From CAYUTA01 sp964447605 (GTDB lineage: Bacteria; Bacillota; Clostridia; Christensenellales; CAG-138): a stretch of 8,558 nt of DNA. The notes beneath the pieces are model-generated. The model saw nothing but the letters and a program-made list of their open reading frames with translations, ran no database searches and was not told the origin of the DNA. The stretch is taken from NCBI GenBank assembly GCA_964447605.1, contig CAYUTA010000085.1, positions 1 through 8,558 of the forward strand, written 5' to 3'. Position 1 is the stretch's first letter. Each line of letters opens with the position of its first letter. The position numbers and the translations under genes were made by a program. Below are positions 1 to 5,995 of this stretch, piece by piece.

Positions 1-4
1 AGGC

Positions 5-438
5 GTCGCTCCCCGCGAGGGGAGCGTGGATTGAAAAACGGCCTGGCCCAGTATATTTTTACCGGCCCAAGTCGCTCCCCGCGAGGGGAGCGTGGATTGA
101 AATAAAATCGCCGGTTTCACGGTCAAGTCCGTGCTGGTGTCGCTCCCCGCGAGGGGAGCGTGGATTGAAATTGTTTAGCATCAGGCAAGCCCAGCGCCCG
201 CCCGGGTCGCTCCCCGCGAGGGGAGCGTGGATTGAAATGCTGATAACCTGCAAGGGGTTGAAACCTGCATTGGTCGCTCCCCGCGAGGGGAGCGTGGATT
301 GAAATAAAGAATACTGCATCGGGGATGTTGTCACGGAAAGTCGCTCCCCGCGAGGGGAGCGTGGATTGAAATAGCACTCCGGCTGCTTTGAACGGAGGGA
401 TTGGTAGTCGCTCCCCGCGAGGGGAGCGTGGATTGAAA
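5..438 (+). CRISPR. Type I-C-like CRISPR array, trailer end, 7 repeats and 6 complete spacers
   Basis: Seven identical 32-nt repeats lie at 5-36, 71-102, 139-170, 206-237, 273-304, 340-371 and 407-438. They start GTCGCTCCCC and end GTGGATTGAAA. Spacers are 34, 36, 35, 35, 35 and 35 nt; bases 1-4 are the end of another spacer, so the array continues leftward. Each repeat holds an 8-bp stem (CGCTCCCC / GGGGAGCG) closed by GCGA, a GNRA-type tetraloop. The stem is followed by TGGATTGAAA, matching the crRNA 5' handle that Cas5c leaves in type I-C systems (family knowledge). Six of seven repeats are followed by T, so the unit may really be 33 nt. The ATTGAAA end places the leader to the left, and only 33 bp remain on the right before the next gene, too little for a leader. 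No cas genes are in the window, so the subtype rests on the repeat alone. Confidence 0.97.
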
Positions 439-455
439 TGTGATTGATGCAGCAT

Positions 456-478
456 AGCGGAGGTAGCCCGCTTATTTT
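456..478 (+). terminator. Possible weak terminator after the CRISPR array
   Basis: AGCGG (456-460) can pair with CCGCT (468-472) around a 7-nt loop, followed by TTATTTTG on the plus strand. A 5-bp stem is short for an intrinsic terminator, but it lies just where transcription of the array would have to stop. It overlaps the stop codon of the convergent gtrA-like gene. Confidence 0.25.
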
Positions 479-918
479 GCGGCCATGCGCGCGCGCTCCT
501 TTTCTGCGATGTCGTTGGTATCGATGGAGTTGCGAAAGACGACATACCGGTCAAACAGAAACTCTGTTACAAAATTGAGCAGCATGTTGATGCCCGTTAC
601 CAGATATTCGTTCCACAGCAGCGTATCGACCAGATAATTTCCCAGTATGGTCGAAACCGGCGTGAATACGCAATAGTAGCCGAACACCTTCAGCATGGCG
701 ATGGGCACATTGTTGGCCGATTTGAAGGTGAAGCGGCGGTTGAGCGTAAAGTTCCAGATGACTGAAAGCACCAGCGCGATCAGGTAGCTGGGCCAGTAAG
801 GTAGGCTGGTCAGCTCATTGAGCAGCGTGAAGCTGCCGATCTGGATGATGCCTGCGCTGCAGGAAAACAGCACGAATTTCAGCGTGCGCCACAGCTCCGT
901 ACGTTTCGCGTTCCCCAT
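472..918 (-). CDS. GtrA-like family small membrane protein
   Basis: This 148-residue protein has four predicted membrane helices at about residues 13-34, 42-62, 75-97 and 104-124, with a basic N-terminus and a charged C-terminal tail. The family signature is visible: N56-F-x-x-N60-R-R-F-T-F between helices 2 and 3, and FDRYVVF after helix 4. GtrA-like proteins are thought to move or flip lipid-linked sugars during cell-surface glycosylation; this is family knowledge, and the substrate here is unknown. The ATG at 916-918 is preceded by GGAGGG (924-929), which overlaps the end of the aldolase gene, and the gap between the genes is 2 bp. Translation is therefore probably coupled and this is the last gene of the operon. 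Its presence behind three soluble metabolic enzymes is unusual; it could act on a sugar-derived product or be a chance passenger. Confidence 0.88.
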   Translation of the reverse strand: MGNAKRTELWRTLKFVLFSCSAGIIQIGSFTLLNELTSLPYWPSYLIALVLSVIWNFTLNRRFTFKSANNVPIAMLKVFGYYCVFTPVSTILGNYLVDTLLWNEYLVTGINMLLNFVTEFLFDRYVVFRNSIDTNDIAEKERARMAAK

Positions 919-920
919 GG

Positions 921-1916
921 TTACCCTCCGATCCGTTTTGCATATTTCATTTTATATACCATCCGCATCAGCAGGCAATCGAGCGCTGAAAGGGCGGCGG
1001 ATTGGCCCAGCGCGCGCGTATGCAAAAGGCCGATGCAGGCTTTCTCCACGAGCATGCAGAGGGCGTCGCAATCGCTTGCGGTTTGTGCGCGGCAGACCGC
1101 GCCAACGCCTTCGACAAGCACGGCGTCGTATTTTTCAAGCGCCGATCGAAGCTTTTCAACATCGGCTTCAACGCGTATAAGCTTTGGCCCGATCATCTGC
1201 GCCATATCGTCCAGCTGGGGCCTGAAAAAGTCAACCTGCGCGGCAACGGCGGCCGCGGCCGCCGCGGTGGATACGCCGAGGGCGGCGAACCCGTCTTTAA
1301 GCGCGTCGGCAAGCCGCTGTGCCTTTGCGGGATTGCCGGCCGTTTCTGCAGGCTGCCCTCTGCAGGCGCTTTTGCACACCGCTTCAAGCAGCTTTGCACG
1401 CGCAAAGGCTTCCTGTGCGTTCGCTCCGGCGATCAATGCGCCGTGGTGCGCCATGAGGACACAGTGCGCCCCGCCTACAAGCGCCAGCGCAACGTTGTTT
1501 CTCAGCTTTTTGGAGCCGGGCAGGCCGTATTTTGCAAGCGCCACGCCGCCGAGGGCGCTTTCCTCCCCGGGCGTGCGCCGGAGTTTGTCAAAGCCCGCCA
1601 GACCCAGCGCGGAAGCATAGGCCTGATGCGTATGGATGACAAAGCCCGTATCGGGGAACCGGCGGTAGACAACGGCGTGCGCCTCTTTTTCACTGGAGGG
1701 TTTGCGGGTTCCCGTCCATTCTCCGCTCAGCATATCGAAGGGGACGACATCCTCCGCGCGCATGTTGTCATAACTCAGCCCGCTCGGGGTGATGACAAAG
1801 GAATCTTCTCCGGTGCGGCAGCTCACATTCCCCCAGGTACGGGCGACGAGACCCTCGCAAAGGAGCCGCCGGCCGGATTCTGCAACGAGCTGTTTTGCCT
1901 GCGCAAGATTCGTCAT
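921..1916 (-). CDS. Class II aldolase/adducin-family protein with a degenerate C-terminal half
   Basis: This 331-residue protein belongs to the zinc-dependent class II aldolases (L-fuculose-phosphate aldolase type), which cleave ketose phosphates to dihydroxyacetone phosphate and an aldehyde. Residues 1-190 carry the fold markers: G29-N30 (TWGNVS), TPSG at 43-46, the phosphate-binding and catalytic stretch S74-S75-E76, and zinc ligands H95 and H97 (HTH) and H158 (AHHG). All expected metal ligands are present, so the domain should be active. Residues about 200-331 are an extra region, so the protein is longer than the roughly 215-residue single-domain enzymes. That region seems to repeat the last part of the aldolase fold: VLVEGVGAV at 266-274 matches VLMAHHGAL at 153-161, but without the histidine. 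The ATG overlaps the upstream aminotransferase stop (ATGA) and has a GAGGTGG Shine-Dalgarno. Substrate unknown; the neighbouring kinase suggests a phosphorylated ketose. Confidence 0.9.
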   Translation of the reverse strand: MTNLAQAKQLVAESGRRLLCEGLVARTWGNVSCRTGEDSFVITPSGLSYDNMRAEDVVPFDMLSGEWTGTRKPSSEKEAHAVVYRRFPDTGFVIHTHQAYASALGLAGFDKLRRTPGEESALGGVALAKYGLPGSKKLRNNVALALVGGAHCVLMAHHGALIAGANAQEAFARAKLLEAVCKSACRGQPAETAGNPAKAQRLADALKDGFAALGVSTAAAAAAVAAQVDFFRPQLDDMAQMIGPKLIRVEADVEKLRSALEKYDAVLVEGVGAVCRAQTASDCDALCMLVEKACIGLLHTRALGQSAALSALDCLLMRMVYKMKYAKRIGG

Positions 1917-3373
1917 CCGACCACCTCTATGGAATCAAACACACGGTCAAAGGCTGCGATTGCGGCGTCAATGTCCGCTTCGGTATAGGCTGCGCTCGTA
2001 TACATACGGTTGCCGGCAAGCGTTACAAGCCCCTCCGCCATATAGGCCGCCCCCATATGCTGCATCTCCTTCTTGCGTGCGGAGGTTGCCCTGAGAATAC
2101 CGGGTATCTGCCAGGGCCTGGACCAGCGGATGGCATAGTGCATGGTGCCGACCGTGTCGAGGTGGCAAACCGAGCCCACATTGTATGCCACAAAGGGCAG
2201 GCCGTGCGCCTCAATGCGCGCGTTGAGCCCGTCGGTCAGGCGGTCGCCCAGCATGGCCGCCTTTTCACAGGCGCCGGTTTCTTCAATCCGGCAGATGGTG
2301 TGGTAGCCTGCGCAGCAGCTGATGGGGGTTGCGGCCAACGTGCCGCCCACCAGCGCCTTTTTACCGTGTCCATCCAGGCCGGCGCCGAGGAACTTCATAA
2401 ACGCATTTCTGCCGCCAAGCGCGCCCGCGCCCGGGTACCCGCCCGCGATAACCTTGCCAAATATCGTGAGGTCCGGCATCACGCCAAAGTATTCCTGCGC
2501 ACCGCCCGTGCCCATGCGAAAGCCCGTCACGACCTCGTCAAAGACGAGCAGCGCGCCGTATTTGTCGCAGAGTGCGCGCACCCCTGCGTTGAAACCAAAG
2601 TCCACGGGGCGCGTGCCGCTTTCGGGGCCGATGGGCTCGATAAATACCGCCGCCGTTCCGCCCCTGAGGCGGTTGATCGCAAGCACATGCTCAAGGCTGT
2701 CGAGGTCGTTGGGAAAGAACTCCTGCGTATGGCGGAAGACATAGGCGGGAACGCCCTGCGATTGCAGTCCTCTGGTTCCGGGGATGCGGATGCCGTAAGC
2801 AAGCTGATCGCTCCAGCCATGATATGCGCCGCCCATCTTCACGATATTCTTGTGTTTGGTGGCGAGCCTTGCAACGCGCACAGCGCCCATGCAGGCTTCC
2901 GTGCCGGAGCCAAACATGCGTATCTTCTCAACGGAGGGCACAAGCTCCACAATTTTTTGGGCGATTTTGTATTCATACTCGTGGAACAGGCCCGTGGAAG
3001 GCCCGCAGGCGTCGAGCAGTTCCTCAACCCTTTGGCGTATCTCGGGCGGATTGCTGCCGAGCACCGTCGGGCCTCCGGCCTGCAAAAAATCGAGATATTC
3101 GTTTCCGTCGATGTCGTACAGCCTGTTGCCGCCGGCCCTCGTGAACACCAGCGGGAATGGGTAGTTGAAGGCCAGGTTGTGCTGCACGCCGCCGGGAATG
3201 ACCTCGAGCGCCCGGTCGATCATGGCGCGGGAGCCTCTGCAGCGTTTACCATAATATTCGGCCTCATACGTTTCAAGCGCGGCTTTTCCAATGCTATGGA
3301 TGGGTTTTTGAATCAGGTTGTCGAGCTTTTTTGTCACGGCCTTTGCATCGACATAGCGGTAACGCGGTTTCAT
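1913..3373 (-). CDS. Class III PLP-dependent aminotransferase, glutamate-1-semialdehyde aminomutase-like
   Basis: This 486-residue protein has the fold-type I, class III aminotransferase plan. Visible motifs are the PLP-phosphate loop GSGTEA (155-160), YHGW (184-187), D279 in VFDEVVTGFR (277-286), which contacts the pyridine nitrogen, and the Schiff-base lysine K307 in FGKVIAGG. The GSGTEA, DEVVTGFR and GKVIAGGYPG stretches are closest to HemL-type aminomutases, which move an amino group between neighbouring carbons. HemL has about 430 residues; here about 50 extra charged residues precede the common core (core from about R46). A tetrapyrrole role is unlikely because no other heme gene is near and the gene sits between a sugar kinase and an aldolase. 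It probably aminates, deaminates or rearranges an amino-sugar or amino-polyol intermediate (inference). The start at 3373 is set by an AAGGAGGAT site at 3381-3389. The stop overlaps the aldolase start by 4 bp. Confidence 0.9.
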   Translation of the reverse strand: MKPRYRYVDAKAVTKKLDNLIQKPIHSIGKAALETYEAEYYGKRCRGSRAMIDRALEVIPGGVQHNLAFNYPFPLVFTRAGGNRLYDIDGNEYLDFLQAGGPTVLGSNPPEIRQRVEELLDACGPSTGLFHEYEYKIAQKIVELVPSVEKIRMFGSGTEACMGAVRVARLATKHKNIVKMGGAYHGWSDQLAYGIRIPGTRGLQSQGVPAYVFRHTQEFFPNDLDSLEHVLAINRLRGGTAAVFIEPIGPESGTRPVDFGFNAGVRALCDKYGALLVFDEVVTGFRMGTGGAQEYFGVMPDLTIFGKVIAGGYPGAGALGGRNAFMKFLGAGLDGHGKKALVGGTLAATPISCCAGYHTICRIEETGACEKAAMLGDRLTDGLNARIEAHGLPFVAYNVGSVCHLDTVGTMHYAIRWSRPWQIPGILRATSARKKEMQHMGAAYMAEGLVTLAGNRMYTSAAYTEADIDAAIAAFDRVFDSIEVVG

Positions 3374-3380
3374 GGGTTCA

Positions 3381-3389
3381 ATCCTCCTT
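3381..3389 (-). promoter_or_regulatory. Strong ribosome binding site of the aminotransferase gene
   Basis: Read on the minus strand, 3389-3381 is AAGGAGGAT, near-perfect anti-16S complementarity, with about 7 nt to the ATG at 3371-3373. It lies in the 25-bp gap after the kinase stop codon and is the strongest site in the operon, so the aminotransferase may be made in larger amounts than the kinase. Confidence 0.8.
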
Positions 3390-3398
3390 CATCATTCA

Positions 3399-4991
3399 TC
3401 AGGCATTTAAAATATGGAAGCATTTCTTGTTTGCGGCGTAGAGCTTTTTAAACGCGCCGTAATGCCTGTCGTACAGCGCTCTGCTGGCGGGGTTTGGCGT
3501 AAAAGTTGCAACGGAAGGGATCCGTTCGCCGATGCGCTCGAGGCTGTCGATCACATTAAGGCCCACGCCCGCCACCGCCGCGGCGCCGACGGAGCCGACG
3601 TTTTGCGGGGAAGCAACGGTTTCAAGCGTGCGGCCGGTGATGTCGGAAAGAATCTGGCAGACGACGCCGGAAAGCGCGCCGCCGCCGACAAAGCGGATGG
3701 CGTCCGCAGTCTTGACTCTGCGCTCCTGGCATTCAAGCATCCAACGCAGGTGATAGCAAACCCCTTCGATCACGGCGCGGATCAGCTCGCTCTTTCCGGT
3801 TTCCAGCCGGATGTTGAAAAACATACCCGCTGCGTTGGGGTCTTCGAAAGGACAGCGGTTGCCGTGTAGCCAGGGCGTGAAGAGAACGCCGCCCGCACCG
3901 GCCGGCACCCCGGATACCGTTTCGGTCAGGTAATCGTAGAGGCTTGTGTAGACCGATTCCTGGCTGTCGGCAACATGAACCTTTTGCAGGTAAATGCCGA
4001 TTTCATCGAGCGCAAGGTGGTCCTTGACCCATTCGAGGCATTTCCCCGCGGTTTCCATCTCGGCAAAGTAGTTGAACCTCCCGCTCTGCGCGCCGACAAT
4101 GGCGGCGATCATCGCATCGGCGTCCAGCACCTGCCTGTCGACAACCGTGGAAACCCAGCCGGATGTGCCGGAGTAGATATGCGTATCGCCAACGCGCGTG
4201 CAGCCCGCCCCAACGCCAATGAGCGTTGCGTCGCCGCCGCCGCCAAACACCGGCGTACCGGCGCAAAGCCCAAGCTCGCCTGCGGCCTTTTGCGTCAGGC
4301 CGCCCACGCGGTCGGTTGATTTGACGATGCGCGGCAGATGCGCCATATCTACGCCGAGCATCTTGCAGAGCGATTTGCTCCAGCCGCGGCGTTTTTTTCT
4401 TGTATCATAAAGGAAGGTGGCGTAGGCGGAGTCCTCCGTCATGATGAACTCGCCCGTACAGCGGCATATCAGGTATTCCTTCACGTCCAACCACTTAAAA
4501 ACCTTTTGAAACAGCAGCGGCTCGTTTTGCTGCACCCATTTGTATTTCCATACGGGGTCTTTTACGCTGGAAGAAACCGCGCCTGTAGCGATCACGCTCT
4601 TGAGCAGCTTGATGATATTTGCACCCGCAATCTGAATGCCGTGCGCCATACCGGCCTTGATCTCGGCCTTTGCGCGCTGATCCAGGTAGCTCATCGGCCG
4701 GCGGACGGCGCCGCCCGCCCTATCTACAAGCACAAGCCCCTGCATCTGCGAGCAAAAGGATATCCCCATAACCTCTTCGGGCCTGACCCGCGTTTTGGAA
4801 AACAGCGCGCGCGTGGTGGCGCACATGGCGCTCCACCACTGGTCCGCATCCTGCTCGGCGCCGCCGTTTTCGAGGATAAAAAGATCATATCCCCGCTGTG
4901 CGCCGGCCACAAGGTCAATCTTTTCGCTGATGCGAAACAGGCAGGTTTTCACGCCGGTCGTACCGATGTCATAGGCAAGAATGTGCGTCAT
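3399..4991 (-). CDS. FGGY-family carbohydrate kinase
   Basis: This ATP-dependent sugar or polyol kinase has two actin-like domains and acts in the cytoplasm. In the 530-residue form chosen here, DIGTTG (8-13) is the phosphate-1 loop, QMQG (82-85) and YLDQR (102-106) are in the substrate region as in xylulokinases, D254 in GGGGDA is the expected catalytic base, GTSGW (275-279) is the phosphate-2 motif, and GGGA (436-439) binds adenosine. Length is near the family norm of about 500. An ATG also occurs 15 bp upstream (5004-5006), overlapping the TetR stop, but it lacks a Shine-Dalgarno site; GGGGGA at 4999-5004 lies 7 nt before the ATG at 4991, so that start is preferred. The phosphorylated product would be a natural substrate for the class II aldolase two genes downstream. 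Xylulokinase-like overall, but the true substrate (ketopentose, ketohexose or polyol) cannot be read from the sequence. Confidence 0.92.
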   Translation of the reverse strand: MTHILAYDIGTTGVKTCLFRISEKIDLVAGAQRGYDLFILENGGAEQDADQWWSAMCATTRALFSKTRVRPEEVMGISFCSQMQGLVLVDRAGGAVRRPMSYLDQRAKAEIKAGMAHGIQIAGANIIKLLKSVIATGAVSSSVKDPVWKYKWVQQNEPLLFQKVFKWLDVKEYLICRCTGEFIMTEDSAYATFLYDTRKKRRGWSKSLCKMLGVDMAHLPRIVKSTDRVGGLTQKAAGELGLCAGTPVFGGGGDATLIGVGAGCTRVGDTHIYSGTSGWVSTVVDRQVLDADAMIAAIVGAQSGRFNYFAEMETAGKCLEWVKDHLALDEIGIYLQKVHVADSQESVYTSLYDYLTETVSGVPAGAGGVLFTPWLHGNRCPFEDPNAAGMFFNIRLETGKSELIRAVIEGVCYHLRWMLECQERRVKTADAIRFVGGGALSGVVCQILSDITGRTLETVASPQNVGSVGAAAVAGVGLNVIDSLERIGERIPSVATFTPNPASRALYDRHYGAFKKLYAANKKCFHILNA

Positions 4992-4998
4992 ATATGCG

Positions 4999-5004
4999 TC
5001 CCCC
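4999..5004 (-). promoter_or_regulatory. Ribosome binding site that decides the kinase start
   Basis: GGGGGA read on the minus strand (5004-4999) sits 7 nt before the ATG at 4989-4991. The alternative ATG at 5004-5006 contains the first G of this site and has no purine-rich stretch before it. The site lies in the 14-bp space between the TetR stop and the kinase start. Confidence 0.65.
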
Positions 5005-5005
5005 A

Positions 5006-5659
5006 TCAGATCTTGTGCGGAATCTGTGCTTGCTCTGTGGTAAAGGCGGATTCCAAAAACCTCAGCAGTTCCGCCACGATTTTTTCATCCTCATCGAGAA
5101 TATCGTCCCCACAGTAAATGCGAAAACGCGCGCGATAATAATCGCAGCAGTAGGAGAATTGCAGCATCATCAGGAGGTTGTCGAAGAAAAAGGCAAACAG
5201 CCGCGGGTTCATATCCGAGCGGACTTCGCCGTCCTTCTGCGCCCCTGCAATGTATGCGGCATAGGTTCTTGCGGAAATCCCCTCGATTTGCTTTGCGAGC
5301 ACGGGGGCATACTTTCTGCAGCCGCCCGCCGTAATCTCATGATAGAGCATGTGATAGTCGCTCTGCGTTTTTGCGCTCTTTTGCAGGGCGCGGATCAGCC
5401 TTTCCGCACGGGTCAGAAGCTTTTCGTCGCCGGACACGGCCTCGTCAATGGCTTCTTCAAGCGCGGTAAGGGCATGCCGCAGGCAGGCGATGAAAAACGC
5501 GTCCTTATTTTCAAAATACTTATAAATCACGCCGACGCTTACGCCCGACTTTCGCGCGATGGCGTTCATGCTTGCCTTGTCGAAACCATTTTGCGCGAAT
5601 TCTGCAATGCCGGTTTCCAATATGATTCGAATGCTCTCCGCGCTCAGTTTTTTCCGCAT
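5006..5659 (-). CDS. TetR/AcrR-family transcriptional regulator
   Basis: This 217-residue protein has the TetR N-terminal DNA-binding domain: a helix at about 8-24 (ILETGIAEFAQNGF), then the helix-turn-helix at about 30-49 (SMNAIARKSGVSVGVIYKYF) ending in the family-typical YKYFENKDAFF. The rest (about 60-217) is a helical ligand-binding and dimerisation region with no recognised subfamily, ending in a long hydrophobic helix around 155-171. Such proteins normally repress until a small ligand binds. It is the first gene of the operon and lies directly behind a promoter loaded with dyads, so autoregulation and control of the kinase, aminotransferase, aldolase and gtrA-like genes is likely (inference). 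The ATG at 5657-5659 has GAGG (5665-5668) 5 nt upstream. The ligand may be the pathway substrate or one of its phosphates. Confidence 0.93.
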   Translation of the reverse strand: MRKKLSAESIRIILETGIAEFAQNGFDKASMNAIARKSGVSVGVIYKYFENKDAFFIACLRHALTALEEAIDEAVSGDEKLLTRAERLIRALQKSAKTQSDYHMLYHEITAGGCRKYAPVLAKQIEGISARTYAAYIAGAQKDGEVRSDMNPRLFAFFFDNLLMMLQFSYCCDYYRARFRIYCGDDILDEDEKIVAELLRFLESAFTTEQAQIPHKI

Positions 5660-5738
5660 AGAAACCTCGCTGTATTTTCGGGACGCAGTTTCATAGTTCC
5701 ATCATTAGAAGGGGTAAGCGAAGCATTGCCCCGCTCAA

Positions 5739-5760
5739 GACGTGAACGTCTGTTCATGTC
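5739..5760. promoter_or_regulatory. Candidate TetR-type operator (22-bp imperfect palindrome)
   Basis: The arms GACGTGAAC (5739-5747) and GTTCATGTC (5752-5760) match in 8 of 9 positions around a 4-bp centre; the inner TGAAC-N4-GTTCA is perfect. Size and symmetry suit a TetR dimer. It lies immediately downstream of the expected transcription start (about 5762) of the minus-strand operon, where bound repressor would block the polymerase. Confidence 0.65.
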
Positions 5761-5763
5761 ACA

Positions 5764-5778
5764 GTGATATTGTATCAC
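5764..5778. promoter_or_regulatory. Second dyad over the -10 box
   Basis: GTGATA (5764-5769) and TATCAC (5773-5778) form a perfect inverted repeat around TTG. It covers the proposed -10 hexamer (5769-5774). Its sequence differs from the 5739-5760 palindrome, so it may bind a different protein, or it may be a by-product of the AT-rich -10 region. Confidence 0.45.
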
Positions 5779-5796
5779 CATTGGATAAAAATGCAA
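5769..5796 (-). promoter_or_regulatory. Sigma70-like promoter of the tetR-kinase-aminotransferase-aldolase-gtrA operon
   Basis: On the minus strand the -35 box is TTGCAT (5791-5796) and the -10 box is TACAAT (5769-5774), with a 16-bp spacer and a TG one base before the -10 (extended -10). The predicted start is near 5762, about 100 nt before the tetR ATG. No other equally good promoter is seen between this site and the end of the operon. Confidence 0.65.
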
Positions 5797-5800
5797 TGGT
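5777..5800. repeat. Third dyad, spanning the -35 box
   Basis: ACCATTG (5777-5783) and CAATGGT (5794-5800) are perfect 7-bp inverted arms 10 bp apart, with TTTTT following on the plus strand. It overlaps the -35 box (5791-5796) by 3 bp on the arm side. It could be an operator half-site pair, or a weak plus-strand terminator. Confidence 0.4.
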
Positions 5801-5995
5801 TTTTTGATTGATTTCAGCAGACGATACTATCATTCACATCCATACAACGGATTACAAAACCAACTTATACAGCGATATGAGAAGATACAAGCAAGAACGG
5901 GAAAACCATTGAAAATACAGGGTTTTTCCATACTTTTATAAACACTTGCAAGAAGTTATAAGACGGTTTCCGTCTATAAAATCAATAAAAAATAC
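5801..5995. other. AT-rich intergenic region between the divergent tetR operon and the DUF3795 gene
   Basis: No open frame of note is present. A possible plus-strand promoter for the DUF3795 gene is TTGAAA (5909-5914) with TACTTT (5931-5936) at 16 bp, a weak match. A perfect short dyad AGACGG-TTT-CCGTCT lies at 5961-5975, between that promoter and the start codon. An imperfect hairpin can form between GGGAAAACC (5900-5908) and GGGTTTTTCC (5920-5929). Confidence 0.4.
5961..5975. repeat. Short perfect inverted repeat upstream of the DUF3795 gene
   Basis: AGACGG (5961-5966) and CCGTCT (5970-5975) pair around TTT, 20 bp before the ATG. In the DUF3795 mRNA it would form a small hairpin in the leader, where a Shine-Dalgarno would be expected a few bases further on but is absent. 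As DNA it could be an operator. Confidence 0.4.

Noticed and set aside
59..554. Two minus-strand open frames across the CRISPR array with repeated FNPRSPRGER-like peptides
   Set aside because: The repeated peptides are translations of the CRISPR repeat; there is no real gene.
1002..1988. Plus-strand open frame of 328 codons
   Set aside because: Antisense shadow of the aldolase gene; arginine- and alanine-rich with no family features.
1913..3373. Calling the aminotransferase hemL
   Set aside because: The N-terminal extension and the sugar-kinase/aldolase context argue against a tetrapyrrole role.
1895..3451. Long plus-strand open frame of 518 codons
   Set aside because: It lies antisense to the aminotransferase, which has full catalytic motifs; GC-rich codon bias leaves the opposite strand open. 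The translated sequence has no recognisable domain.
3399..4991. Calling the kinase xylB
   Set aside because: Xylulokinase-like motifs are present, but no xylose isomerase or transporter is nearby and FGGY substrate cannot be read from motifs alone.
4338..5767. Two plus-strand open frames opposite the kinase and tetR genes
   Set aside because: Both are antisense to genes with clear motifs and good ribosome binding sites.
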